Positions 25,434-33,939 of a DNA stretch of 64,000 nucleotides are shown in pieces (position 1 is the stretch's first letter; the number at the start of each line of letters is the position of its first letter). The stretch comes from Bacteroidia bacterium (GTDB lineage Bacteria > Bacteroidota > Bacteroidia > Flavobacteriales > Schleiferiaceae). A model generated the notes under the pieces. It saw only the letters and a list, made by a program, of their open reading frames with translations, searched no databases and was not told the DNA's origin. The DNA lies in contig JAUHWL010000001.1 in NCBI GenBank assembly GCA_030424545.1, forward strand, positions 186,001 through 250,000, given 5' to 3'. The translations under genes and the position numbers were made by a program.

Positions 25434-26039
25434 TCATAAATCTTTGTTATATCGTTCTACCATTTGCTGTTGTGTTTCTGGTATTTGATTATCGCCCAAC
25501 TGATCTTTTAACATTTGCCCCATGGTGGGAAAATCTTCTCTTTTTATTTGTACCGCTTCATCCCATAATTTTGAACGCATCAACGCTTTGGCACAATGTA
25601 AAAACACTTCTTCTATGTGCACCAAAACGCAGGTTTTTGGTGGTTTTTTTTCTGCAGCAAAGCGCGATAGAAAATCAGCGTCAGCGCTTATTTCTGCGGT
25701 GCCGTTTATGCGCAGGGTTTCGTCTACTCCGGGAAGTAAAAACAGCAACCCAACTTGGCCGGTTTCTACAATATTTACCAGCGTGTCTAAACGGTTGTTG
25801 CCCGATGCATCGGGAATTAAAATTTGGTTGGACGATAAAATGTGTACAAAACCCGGTTGGCCACCGCGTGGCGAAGTGTCAGCTTTGCCTGCCGCATTGC
25901 GGCTAGAAAGAACAAAAAAGGGTGATAAATTGATAAAGTGTTGGGCGTGTTTGTCGAGCGATTTTAGCACTTTGTTTTGTGCCCGCTCGCTGGGGGATTT
26001 GTAAAGTTCTCGGAGCTGAGTTTCGGTAGTTATTTTCAT
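25434..26039 (-). CDS. PPOX-type FMN flavoprotein (MSMEG_1061-like)
   Basis: A 201-residue split-barrel flavoprotein of the pyridoxamine-5'-phosphate-oxidase-like group. PFFVLSSRNAAGKADTSPRGGQPGFVHIL is the FMN-binding strand pair, with DASGNNRLDTLVNIVETGQVGLLFLLPG and LRINGTAEI completing the barrel, and a C-terminal FLHCAKALMRSKLWD segment typical of the MSMEG_1061 subgroup. The start is taken at 26039 (MKITTETQL); ATGs at 26045 and 26054 are also possible, but 26054 overlaps the stop of the upstream lipoprotein gene. The substrate is not known. Confidence 0.8.
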   Translation of the reverse strand: MKITTETQLRELYKSPSERAQNKVLKSLDKHAQHFINLSPFFVLSSRNAAGKADTSPRGGQPGFVHILSSNQILIPDASGNNRLDTLVNIVETGQVGLLFLLPGVDETLRINGTAEISADADFLSRFAAEKKPPKTCVLVHIEEVFLHCAKALMRSKLWDEAVQIKREDFPTMGQMLKDQLGDNQIPETQQQMVERYNKDL

Positions 26040-26053
26040 AAACATGGGGTGCA

Positions 26054-26722
26054 TTAAAGAACGATAGTTACCGTATCACTGGATTCACAAAACCGGATAT
26101 ATTGGGTTATGTCAATTTCTGGGTAATTGAACGATACCGAATCGTTGCGCCAAACGTTGAGATAAATGGGTGTTGCTGGAATTTGTTTGGCGAGGTCTAC
26201 ATGTAAAGGACCTGTAAAATGAAGTGTTCCAGAAAACGTTCCAACGGGTAAGGATTGATATCTAAAATATCGAATTGAATAAATTGAGGGTTGGCGAAGA
26301 GTAATGTTTATCTCACAGTTGGTGCAATTGTAGCCGCTCGTGTCTATTTTAAACGGAATTCGAAGATGGTTTTGTACGGAGATTGTTCCCAAACTATGAT
26401 TGCCTTCAGGCAACATATCTAGCGATAAGATAGGCGCGCCATTACCTGATTCTACTTCTAATGCGGGAATAATCTCTTTGTGTAAAAACCCTCTGTTTTC
26501 GTCCCAACCACCTGATATTTTAAAAAAACCATTTTCGTTGGTTGTTGTTTTTTGATCGCCTGTAATCCCCGCATATACAGAAACGTTTGCGTGGGCAATT
26601 GGCATAGAAAGGCAAGAATCAACCAAAACGCCACTATACGTATAAGCCCCAGTATCGCGGCATGCAGAGGCCAAAACAATCAGAAGGATGCCATAACCAA
26701 AAGCGCTTAATATAGATTTCAT
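26054..26722 (-). CDS. Lipoprotein with carboxypeptidase-regulatory-like domain
   Basis: A 222-residue lipoprotein. With the start at 26722 (MKSILSAFGYGI) the first 20 residues are a signal ending in the lipobox LASAC, Cys21 being the acylated residue; the frame is open another 13 codons upstream. YSGVLVDSCLSMPIAHANVSVYAG (about 27-50) to ENGFFKISGG reads as a transthyretin/CarboxypepD_reg-like fold. The remainder is beta-rich, with a CTNCEI pair near residue 147. Function unknown; probably outer- or inner-membrane anchored. Downstream the PPOX gene starts almost at its stop. Confidence 0.7.
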   Translation of the reverse strand: MKSILSAFGYGILLIVLASACRDTGAYTYSGVLVDSCLSMPIAHANVSVYAGITGDQKTTTNENGFFKISGGWDENRGFLHKEIIPALEVESGNGAPILSLDMLPEGNHSLGTISVQNHLRIPFKIDTSGYNCTNCEINITLRQPSIYSIRYFRYQSLPVGTFSGTLHFTGPLHVDLAKQIPATPIYLNVWRNDSVSFNYPEIDITQYIRFCESSDTVTIVL

Positions 26723-26858
26723 GACAATTGTTTTTGGGTTCTCAAAGCTAAAGGCTTTCATGTAAACCTTGTCAGGACAAGTTCAAAATCTTTTGATGCG
26801 ATAAAAAAGACAAGAAAATATTAACTCTACATTTAGCCAGAATAAAAAGTAGAGATGA

Positions 26859-27497
26859 ATGAAAAACGCATTGTACGATAAGTCACGGGTGGCATCTTTT
26901 AGTGATGCTGTGTTTAGTATAGCCATAACGTTGCTTATTTTGGATATTGACACACCTTCGGCAGAGGATATATATACAATTCCGTTCCATCAAATTTTAA
27001 GGGATAGAATCCCTGACTTTATAGGGTTATTGGTTAGTTTTTTGGTGATTGCTGTGTATTGGACATCGCATTTACGCGTATATAAATATGTGACCAAGGT
27101 AAATGCTAAGTTGCTATGGATTAATATTTTTCTATTGCTTTTTGTTGTCTTTTTGCCTTTTTCTACAGCCGTTTATGTTGATGGGTTTACCAGTCAAGGT
27201 CCTTTTGTTTTTTATTGTGCCAACTTGGTTTTTCTTGGGTTGTTCAACTTTATCATGGTGTACTACATTACAAAAACAGAGCGAAGTAACGCAGAAATGA
27301 CACCCATTCTTTCAAGTTGGTTGCGCTTCCGATCTTTAAACGCTTTGGTTATTTGGCTATTGGCAGCACTTATGGCATTTGTGTGGCCACTTGGAGCACG
27401 CATTATTTTTGTGCTCATTTTTGTTATTCAAGCCCTTGGCGACCGATATTATAATAAGAAAACAATTGCATCGGAAGCCACTGCGGAAGAAGAGTAA
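26859..27497 (+). CDS. TMEM175-family potassium channel
   Basis: A 212-residue inner-membrane protein of the TMEM175 (DUF1211) family, whose bacterial members are K+ channels lacking the usual selectivity-filter sequence. The RxxxFSDAVFSI signature is at residues 9-20 on the first helix, and six helices can be counted: about 12-30, 50-68, 83-101, 112-132, 155-172 and 175-192. The C-terminal tail is acidic. It stands alone on the plus strand between minus-strand genes. Confidence 0.85.
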   Translation: MKNALYDKSRVASFSDAVFSIAITLLILDIDTPSAEDIYTIPFHQILRDRIPDFIGLLVSFLVIAVYWTSHLRVYKYVTKVNAKLLWINIFLLLFVVFLPFSTAVYVDGFTSQGPFVFYCANLVFLGLFNFIMVYYITKTERSNAEMTPILSSWLRFRSLNALVIWLLAALMAFVWPLGARIIFVLIFVIQALGDRYYNKKTIASEATAEEE

Positions 27498-27535
27498 GTG
27501 CTTCGTATCGCAATAAAATTTTAAGGTGTTGAGTG

Positions 27536-28330
27536 TCATTCCCTTTTAATCACCTTTTCTACCACCGATTTTTTCTTGCCAGAAATGTGCAAAAAGTAAA
27601 CGCCTTTGGGCAAATTAGATATATCTATTTGCGTTTGTATTTGCCCAGATAGCATTGTTTGCCCGAGTTGGTTATAGAGACGAAATGCATCAAAATCGGC
27701 CGCTGAATAGTTTATAGAAATAATGCCCGAGGTTGGATTGGGGTAGGTTTTTAAAGTTGTTCTTTCTTCGGATTCTAATCCGCCTAGCGCACTGTTGCAA
27801 GGTATGGTGGCAGAATCACCATACATGCACCAAAATCTATGACCACCAGAAATTGAAAAAGCCGAAAAATTATTCCACAACATACCGTACCCACTGATAT
27901 TGCCAATGCCCTCAACCCATTCGGTTGGCAAGTAATAAGGTGAATTGGTTAATAATGTTATTTGTCTACGGCCATAGTACCCTGTAGAGTCATCAAAAGC
28001 TACGTAAAAGGTGTCTATGCCAAAAGTTGCATTTGCAATTATAGTATCTCCAACAGTGAGGTTGAAATCATATTTTAAAGTTGTGTCGTTTCCTTCAATT
28101 AAATAAATCTGCTTATTGTCTTCAAAATAACGGCCATCGCCAGACATCAATCCTGTTGTGGAATTATAGGTGAAATTTAGATTGGTGCCGCCAATAATAG
28201 TCCAATTATCGCTGTATTCGGTATAATGCCAAACACCTTGTTGTTTCGGAAAAGCGGAATACTGATAGGTTTGAGCCATCAGAAAACTCGATGCAAACAA
28301 CCATACAATTGCGAATAAAAAACGTTTCAT
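27536..28330 (-). CDS. Small T9SS-sorted secreted protein
   Basis: A 264-residue exported protein: signal peptide cleaved near FLMAQ, a beta-rich body of about 170 residues with many Tyr and Gly residues and no recognised domain (VWHYTEYSDNW, GDGRYFEDNKQIYLIEG, VGDTIIANATFGIDTFYV), and a T9SS sorting domain in the last 75 residues (LKTYPNPTSGIISINY to VVEKVIKRE). CMYGDSATIPC suggests a disulfide. Function unknown. Confidence 0.8.
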   Translation of the reverse strand: MKRFLFAIVWLFASSFLMAQTYQYSAFPKQQGVWHYTEYSDNWTIIGGTNLNFTYNSTTGLMSGDGRYFEDNKQIYLIEGNDTTLKYDFNLTVGDTIIANATFGIDTFYVAFDDSTGYYGRRQITLLTNSPYYLPTEWVEGIGNISGYGMLWNNFSAFSISGGHRFWCMYGDSATIPCNSALGGLESEERTTLKTYPNPTSGIISINYSAADFDAFRLYNQLGQTMLSGQIQTQIDISNLPKGVYFLHISGKKKSVVEKVIKRE

Positions 28331-28369
28331 GTTGGTATTGTTGAGGTTGAGAAACCCGAAGGTAATAAA

Positions 28370-28401
28370 AAAGCGTCTCAGAAATTTTTCCGAAACGCTT
28401 T
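28370..28401 (-). terminator. Terminator after ileS
   Basis: AAAGCGT (28370-28376) pairs with ACGCTTT (28395-28401), and on the minus strand the stem is followed by six T. It lies 36 bp after the ileS stop. Confidence 0.7.
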
Positions 28402-28436
28402 GTAAAGTTTACCCTTGTCAGGGTTGGTATAAAAGT

Positions 28437-31400
28437 CTAAGCTTTTTCTACAGAAAGCACACTTTCAATGCCGTCAAAAACTAACTCGGTGCCGGTTACA
28501 TTTTCCGCGAACGCGATTGAATCGCCCAGCACTTCGGCTTTAATGTAATCGCCAAAAGCGGCCGTTGCGGCTTGTAAGGCTTCATCGTTTTGCAGGGTGA
28601 TGTTGATGCGATCGGTTACTTCAAAACCGCTGTCTTTGCGCAGGTTTTGTATGCGATTGACCAACTCGCGGGCAACGCCTTCTTGTTGCAAGCTTTCGCT
28701 TAGTGTGATGTCTAGCGCCACGGTTACGCCACCTTCGGTAGCCACCAACATGCCCGGCACATCTTTGGTTGTTATTTCGGCATCATCGGCACTTAATACA
28801 ACTTCTTCGCCATTTACGGTTATGGTAAAGGTGCTGTCGCGCTCAAAGGTTGCAATTTCTGCTTGACCAAATTTCGAGATTTCGCCCGCAATGCCTTTCA
28901 TCAGCTTGCCGTATTTCGGGCCCAAAGTTTTAAAATTTGGTTTGATGTTTTTCTCAAATACATCATTATTGGCATCCACAGCTTCCAGTTCTTTTACGTT
29001 TACTTCGGCCAAAACTAAATCGGTAACCGATTTTAAACGCTCGGCAAAGGCTGGGTTTAGCACGGGCACAATTATTTTTTGCAAGGGCTGGCGCACCTTG
29101 ATTTTCTCTTTTTTGCGCAGCGATAAAACCATGCTGCTAAGGTTTTGCGCCAAGTGCATTTTCTCTTCCAACTCGGTGTTTATAGCCGTATTGTCTGCTT
29201 TCGGGAAATCGCTTAAGTGCACCGATGTGGCTGTGTTTTTACCCGAAACTGCGTTTAAATCTTGGAATAATCTGTCCATGTAGAACGGAGCCAACGGAGC
29301 CGCCAATTTGGCTACGGTTTCTAAGCACGTGTACAGCGTTTGGTAGGCGGCCATTTTATCGGGGCCATAATCTCCTTTCCAGAAGCGTCTGCGGCACAGG
29401 CGCACGTACCAGTTACTCAGTTTGTCGTTTACAAATTCTTGAATTGGGCGGAACGCGCGGGTTGGCTCAAAGCTGTCCATTCCGTCTTGCACTTGCAAGA
29501 TTAGCGTGTTTAATTCGCTTAAAATCCAGCGGTCTATTTCGGGTCTTTCGGCAAGCGGAATGTCTTTTTCTGCGTATGTAAAACCGTCAATATTTGCGTA
29601 CAGCGCAAAGAAAGAATAGGTGTTGTAAAGCGTTCCGAAGAATTTGCGTTGCACTTCAGCCACGCCATCTAAATCAAAACGGAGGTTGTCCCACGGTTGC
29701 GCGTTGGTAATCATGTACCAGCGTACGGCATCGGCACCGTAGGTGTTCATGGTCTCAAACGGATCAATGGCGTTGCCGAGGCGCTTGCTCATTTTGTGTC
29801 CGTTTTTGTCTAAAACCAGCCCGTTAGAAATTACATTTTTGTAGGCCACGCTATCAAAAACCATGGTGGCAATGGCGTGAAGGGTATAAAACCATCCGCG
29901 GGTTTGGTCAACGCCTTCGGCAATGTAATCCGCTGGGAAAGTTCCGCGATCCTCCCCCGAACCCCCTCCAGAGGGGGACAAGCGCGCATCGATAAATTCT
30001 TTATTTTCAAAAGGATAATGCCACTGCGCATACGGCATACTTCCAGAATCAAACCACACATCAATCAAGTCGCTTTCGCGTTTCATCGGCTTGCCCGAAG
30101 CAGAAACCAGCGTGATTTGATCAACAATGTTTTTATGTAAATCGATGTTGTCGTAATTCTCGTCAGAAAGGTTTCCGACTTCGAAATTTTCGAAAATGTC
30201 TTTTTCTAAAACCCCAGCTTTTATGGCTTTGGCCATTTCTGTTTTGAGTTCTTCTACAGAACCAATGCAGATTTCTTCTTTGCCATCTTCGGTGCGCCAA
30301 ACGGGTAGCGGGATGCCCCAGTAGCGGCTGCGCGATAAATTCCAGTCGTTGGCGTTGGCTAGCCAGTTGCCAAAACGGCCTTCGCCCGTGGCTTTTGGTT
30401 TCCAGTTGATGGTGTTGTTGAGTGCTACCATGCGCTCTTTTACATCGGTAACTTTGATGAACCAAGAATCGAGCGGGTAGTACAAAATGGGTTTGTCGGT
30501 ACGCCAGCAGTTGGGGTAGCTGTGTTTGTATTTTTCTACTTTAAACGCGCGGTTTTCTTCTTTTAGCTGAATGGCAATTTCCACATCAACCGAGCGTTCG
30601 GGCGCGGTGCCGTCATCGTAGTATTCGTTCTTCACATATTTGCCGGCATATTCGCCCATTTCGGGGCGGAATTTTCCTTGCAAATCTACCAAGGGTACGA
30701 GGTTGTCGTTTTCATCTTTTACCAACATAGGCGGCACGGGTGGCACGGCTTGCTTGGCCACCAGCGCATCATCGGCACCAAATGTTGGCGCGGTGTGCAC
30801 AATTCCGGTTCCGTCTTCGGTGGTTACAAAATCTCCGGCAATTACGCGGAATGCATCTTGCGGATTATCATTCGGCAAGGCGTATTTCATCAGCTGCTCA
30901 TAACGCATGCCGACTAAATCTGTGCCTTTAAATTCTTGTAAAATGCGGTAAGGAATCTTTTTGTCGTTGGCTTTGTAATTCGCGAAATCTTCATCGCCCG
31001 AAGCGGCAAAAAACTTACCCGCAAATTGTTTGGCTACCAATGGTTTTCCCAAAATTACTTTGATGGGCTCAAACGTGTATTGGTTAAACGTTTCCACCAA
31101 AACATAATCGATTTTTGGCCCAACGGTTAATGCCGTGTTTGAGGGGAGAGTCCATGGGGTGGTTGTCCAGGCGAGGAAAAAAGCCCCACTTAAAGCGCTG
31201 ACCCCCTCTAGCTCCCCCGTAGGGGGAGAAGTTGTGCGGTCTCCCTCCCCTTTGGGGAGGGCTGGGGAGGGGTCAATTATCTTGAACATTGCCACCACCG
31301 TGGTATCCGTAACATCTTGGTACGTGCCCGGTTGGTTTAATTCGTGGCTACTTAAACCGGTGCCCGCTTTTGGCGAGTAGGGCTGAATGGTGTAGCCTTT

Positions 31401-31922
31401 GTACATTAAATTTTTGTTGTAAATCTGCTTGAGGAGCCACCAAACGCTCTCCATGTATTTGGGTTTGTAGGTGATGTATGGGTCTTCCATATTCACCCAA
31501 TAGCCCATTTCGCGGGTTAGGTTGTTCCACACATCGGTGTAGCGCATTACGGCTTTGCGGCACGCTGCGTTGTATTCTTCTACACTAATTTTTGTGCCGA
31601 TGTCTTCTTTGGTGATGCCGAGTTCTTTCTCAACGCCCAATTCTACGGGCAGTCCGTGAGTATCCCAGCCGGCTTTACGGTTTACGAGAAAACCTTGCTG
31701 CGTTTTGTAACGGCAAAAAATATCTTTAATGGTGCGGCCCATTACGTGGTGAATGCCGGGCATGCCGTTGGCACTTGGCGGGCCTTCGTAAAATACCCAT
31801 GATTTGGCGCCTTTACGGATTTCCGTGCTTTGCTCAAATGTTTTGTTTTCTTCCCACCAGGCCAGCATTTCTTCGTTTACTTGGCGTAGGTTTAGTCCTT
31901 TGTATTCTGGGAATTTCTTCAT
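28437..31922 (-). CDS. ileS: Isoleucyl-tRNA synthetase with two in-frame insertions
   Basis: A 1161-residue class I synthetase that charges tRNA-Ile. The HIGH-type motif is in PGIHHVMGR (about 55-63) and KMSKS in NGHKMSKRLGN (about 705); the editing domain has WTTTPWTLPSNTA and GTGIVHTAPTFGADD; the anticodon-binding and C-terminal parts are complete. Two stretches are foreign to the family: about 25 residues near 216-241 (containing SPALPKGEGDRTTSPP) and about 14 residues near 646-658 (containing LSPSGGGSGEDRG). Both are encoded by GC-rich palindromic elements (31200-31274 and about 29950-29981) inserted in frame. The reading frame is intact and the enzyme is essential, so it must tolerate them. 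A TATTTTTG element on the minus strand (31969-31976) lies upstream. Confidence 0.95.
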   Translation of the reverse strand: MKKFPEYKGLNLRQVNEEMLAWWEENKTFEQSTEIRKGAKSWVFYEGPPSANGMPGIHHVMGRTIKDIFCRYKTQQGFLVNRKAGWDTHGLPVELGVEKELGITKEDIGTKISVEEYNAACRKAVMRYTDVWNNLTREMGYWVNMEDPYITYKPKYMESVWWLLKQIYNKNLMYKGYTIQPYSPKAGTGLSSHELNQPGTYQDVTDTTVVAMFKIIDPSPALPKGEGDRTTSPPTGELEGVSALSGAFFLAWTTTPWTLPSNTALTVGPKIDYVLVETFNQYTFEPIKVILGKPLVAKQFAGKFFAASGDEDFANYKANDKKIPYRILQEFKGTDLVGMRYEQLMKYALPNDNPQDAFRVIAGDFVTTEDGTGIVHTAPTFGADDALVAKQAVPPVPPMLVKDENDNLVPLVDLQGKFRPEMGEYAGKYVKNEYYDDGTAPERSVDVEIAIQLKEENRAFKVEKYKHSYPNCWRTDKPILYYPLDSWFIKVTDVKERMVALNNTINWKPKATGEGRFGNWLANANDWNLSRSRYWGIPLPVWRTEDGKEEICIGSVEELKTEMAKAIKAGVLEKDIFENFEVGNLSDENYDNIDLHKNIVDQITLVSASGKPMKRESDLIDVWFDSGSMPYAQWHYPFENKEFIDARLSPSGGGSGEDRGTFPADYIAEGVDQTRGWFYTLHAIATMVFDSVAYKNVISNGLVLDKNGHKMSKRLGNAIDPFETMNTYGADAVRWYMITNAQPWDNLRFDLDGVAEVQRKFFGTLYNTYSFFALYANIDGFTYAEKDIPLAERPEIDRWILSELNTLILQVQDGMDSFEPTRAFRPIQEFVNDKLSNWYVRLCRRRFWKGDYGPDKMAAYQTLYTCLETVAKLAAPLAPFYMDRLFQDLNAVSGKNTATSVHLSDFPKADNTAINTELEEKMHLAQNLSSMVLSLRKKEKIKVRQPLQKIIVPVLNPAFAERLKSVTDLVLAEVNVKELEAVDANNDVFEKNIKPNFKTLGPKYGKLMKGIAGEISKFGQAEIATFERDSTFTITVNGEEVVLSADDAEITTKDVPGMLVATEGGVTVALDITLSESLQQEGVARELVNRIQNLRKDSGFEVTDRINITLQNDEALQAATAAFGDYIKAEVLGDSIAFAENVTGTELVFDGIESVLSVEKA
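29950..29981. repeat. GC-rich palindromic element inside ileS (copy A)
   Basis: CCCCCTC (29962-29968) and GAGGGGG (29971-29977) form a hairpin with a CA loop, flanked by CCTCCCCCGA. On the minus strand it encodes LSPSGGGSGEDRG, residues absent from other IleS proteins at this position. Confidence 0.8.
31200..31274. repeat. GC-rich palindromic element inside ileS (copy B)
   Basis: A 75-bp unit with terminal GACCCC/GGGGTC inverted ends and two internal hairpins: CTCCCCC-GTA-GGGGGAG (31212-31228) and CCCTCCCC-TTT-GGGGAGGG (31243-31261). Its length is a multiple of three and it is read in frame by ileS. Confidence 0.9.
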
Positions 31923-32496
31923 AAAAATAAATTCAATAGCAACGTTGTGGCACTTCTGTTAAAGCGCGCAAAAATAGCACCTCTTTTTGAGGTAGAATAA
32001 GTTGAAAAACAAGGATTTGATTTTGGTAACTCTTAAGTTAGTAACTGAGTGGGTACTTTTTTTACATGGTTGAAAGATAAAAGGCTGGGCGTGAGTAAAA
32101 AGGTTTGGACACGCTTTTCAAAAGCGCGCCAGCGGAGGAACTCTATTCCGGACCAAAAGCAGAACTGGCCATGCAACGGGCGCAGAGCATTGCTACTATA
32201 ATTCAAATCAAAATGTTTTAGAATCCATTTCCAAATAGTTAACAATAGCTTTCTAAGTAAATCGCAACTCTTCAATTCATTATAACCTAGCCAATTTATA
32301 AGTATCAGTAATTCAAATTGACCATAAGTTTTAAAACGTATTTTGATTATTTTAACCAAGTATTTATTCTCAATTTTTGTTGTTTTTCCTAAAAACACTT
32401 GTGTAGTATCGTTTTTTTTTTTATTCGAAGTGTATTTAGCTAAATACCCCTATTGCCGAAATGGGAAATAGTAGGCGTAATTCTAAACTTTCAATT
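31923..32496. other. Long intergenic region, unexplained
   Basis: About 570 bp without a convincing gene. It carries the ileS -7 element (minus, 31969-31976). A minus-strand frame of 121 codons (32033-32398) has an odd composition. On the plus strand, codons from 32105 to 32221 read as a short acidic peptide with a protein-like composition (KSAPAEELYSGPKAELAMQR) but with only a TTG start. A remnant or conserved non-coding element is possible; I cannot decide. Confidence 0.35.
31969..31976 (-). promoter_or_regulatory. Bacteroidota -7 element (TATTTTTG)
   Basis: The minus strand reads TATTTTTG, matching TAnnTTTG, 47 bp upstream of the ileS start. No well-spaced TTG was found. Confidence 0.4.
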
Positions 32497-33105
32497 ATGA
32501 AAAAATTCAAACTTTTAGCAATAGGATTGCTAGTAAATCTTGTTGCAAATGCAGCTATTTACAGAGTAGTAACTGAGGTGGCAGGTGTAGACCTAGACGG
32601 TGATGTAGTTTGCTGTTACTATTTAGATCACATGATCTATATGAATCTTGGTGGCGAAGAGATTTATATGGGCTGTTACAGTTCAATGGCAGGTGATTGT
32701 TGTCCGAGTACTGGCACATTACACAATAATGGCAACGGTAATTTAACTGATGCTCAAAAGGAGGAGGTAATGCAATCCGAAGAATTCACTAACGAAAATA
32801 AACGTGCAATTCTTGAATATAATCTACAGCAAGGAGGTGGAATGGGAAGTATTGATACAGAAATAAACCGAGAAAATGGACGATTGGTATTAATTATTGA
32901 CTCGAACTTAGAAGGGGTTGCCTATTTAACAATCAGACCATTTACTTTTGGCCATTATTTCGAACAGCCAAATGTTACTATTCAAAAAGGTATAAATAAA
33001 CTTGAAGTAAACTATTCTCCTTTTGTTGAAAGTAACAGACCGCAGAACTACATTATCAAATTGATAGGCAAAGATGTGGGATTTAAAACCATAGCTAAAA
33101 TTTAG
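32497..33105 (+). CDS. Exported Cys-rich hypothetical protein
   Basis: A 202-residue exported protein. The start chosen is the ATG at 32497 (MKKFKLLAIGLL); the frame is open 12 codons further upstream, but only the inner start gives a normal signal peptide (cleavage near ANAAI). A VVCCYYLDHM / GCYSSMAGDCCPS region (about 40-75) has two CC pairs, which may form disulfides. A Gly-rich turn and a C-terminal beta-rich half resembling the tail region of many Bacteroidota secreted proteins (LTIRPFTFGHYFE, INKLEVNYSPF, NYIIKLIG) follow. No family recognised. A clear terminator follows. Confidence 0.65.
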   Translation: MKKFKLLAIGLLVNLVANAAIYRVVTEVAGVDLDGDVVCCYYLDHMIYMNLGGEEIYMGCYSSMAGDCCPSTGTLHNNGNGNLTDAQKEEVMQSEEFTNENKRAILEYNLQQGGGMGSIDTEINRENGRLVLIIDSNLEGVAYLTIRPFTFGHYFEQPNVTIQKGINKLEVNYSPFVESNRPQNYIIKLIGKDVGFKTIAKI

Positions 33106-33127
33106 TATTTAAACATTTATCGCTTCA

Positions 33128-33160
33128 GCCCCAAATGCAATCTGAATTTGGGGCTTTTTT
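33128..33160 (+). terminator. Rho-independent terminator
   Basis: GCCCCAAAT (33128-33136) pairs with ATTTGGGGC (33146-33154), followed by six T. Confidence 0.9.
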
Positions 33161-33214
33161 AATGGTTATCAAATTATTTCCCCCTGCTGCTGCGCGAATC
33201 CTTTCGCGTAATCC

Positions 33215-33289
33215 TTACACCTCCGCCACACACTTCAGCTCAATGGCAATTTGCGTGGGCAACGAAGAGATTTCGCAATTTGTGCGGTT
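33215..33289 (-). pseudogene. 3' fragment of a second ridA-like gene
   Basis: Read on the minus strand, 24 codons plus stop give NRTNCEISSLPTQIAIELKCV and an AEV end, closely matching the last residues (CRTTCEINALPTQIAIELKCVATI) of the intact ridA at 33940. The match begins exactly at the hepT stop codon, so everything upstream of it has been lost or replaced. It differs at several positions from the intact gene, so it is not a fresh duplication. Confidence 0.75.
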
Positions 33290-33629
33290 AAAGATTAAGT
33301 TTCTGTAATTCCTGTTTCAGTTCTGGTAAATGTATTTTAACTGCTGCCCAAACAATGTTGATGTCTACCCCAAAATAGTCGTGGGCAACAAAGTTTCGGA
33401 ACCTAATTATAGATTGCCAATCGATATTTGCCATTCTGCTTTTTGCGTTTTCCGAAAGCCGATTAGCAGCTTCGCCAATAATGATGAAATTCATTAAAAC
33501 GGCATCATAAGTTTTAGAGTCGTTCATCAAATCATCCATACTTGTTATGCCAACTACATATTCTTCGATATGATCAATGGCGAACAAGCAGTCTTTTACA
33601 TTGGCAACATCTTTTTCAAGCATATACAA
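33288..33629 (-). CDS. HepT-like toxin (DUF86)
   Basis: A 113-residue HEPN-fold protein, the toxin partner of MNT/HepT systems. The RNase motif RxxxxHxY is present as RNFVAHDYF (about residues 85-93). HepT toxins cut or are thought to cut RNA, and are silenced by AMPylation of the conserved Tyr by the paired MntA. It overlaps the mntA-like gene by 14 bp and starts just before that gene's stop, the normal arrangement. The stop codon coincides with the beginning of a ridA remnant. Confidence 0.85.
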   Translation of the reverse strand: MYMLEKDVANVKDCLFAIDHIEEYVVGITSMDDLMNDSKTYDAVLMNFIIIGEAANRLSENAKSRMANIDWQSIIRFRNFVAHDYFGVDINIVWAAVKIHLPELKQELQKLNL

Positions 33630-33921
33630 CTTGCTTTAAGATTCTATCCTTATAAAATGGTTTGATGGATTTTGGGTTTGCCACATCAACTTCGCGGCTA
33701 AACAGTGTTTTTAAGTACTCAATCAAAGATTGTCGGTTAGAAATATATTTCTCTAAAGGGACATCAAATTCAACCACAAAATCTATATCGCTTTTTTCTG
33801 TTCCCTCATTTCTGGCAAAAGATCCAAAAAGCCCGATACGCGAAACGTGAAATTTGTTGCGCAGCACTTCGTTGTTCGCTGTTAGTGTTTCGAGAATTGT
33901 ATTTCGAGAAAGGCTTTTCAT
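33616..33921 (-). CDS. MntA-like nucleotidyltransferase antitoxin
   Basis: A 101-residue minimal nucleotidyltransferase. The motif GLFGSFARNEGTEKSDIDFVVEF (about 31-53) contains GSF-x(9-10)-SDID, the metal and nucleotide site of the MNT family, which AMPylates and inactivates the HepT toxin. It is the upstream gene of the pair and overlaps hepT by 14 bp. Together they form a complete, apparently intact toxin-antitoxin module next to ridA. Confidence 0.85.
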   Translation of the reverse strand: MKSLSRNTILETLTANNEVLRNKFHVSRIGLFGSFARNEGTEKSDIDFVVEFDVPLEKYISNRQSLIEYLKTLFSREVDVANPKSIKPFYKDRILKQVVYA

Positions 33922-33939
33922 ACGTGTAAAGATAAATTC

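Noticed and set aside
25376-25906. Plus-strand frame opposite the PPOX gene
   Set aside because: Antisense to a well-supported flavoprotein gene; no family features.
29225-29581. Plus-strand frames opposite ileS
   Set aside because: Antisense shadows of a core gene with skewed composition.
32033-32398. 121-codon minus-strand frame
   Set aside because: Composition is Trp/Leu/Phe-rich with no recognisable signal, and no promoter or close neighbour supports it. Treated as unexplained intergenic sequence.
33181-33214. Small GC-rich hairpin near GCGCGAATCCTTTCGCG
   Set aside because: The stem is short and imperfect with no T tail on the hepT strand, so I could not support it as a terminator or element.
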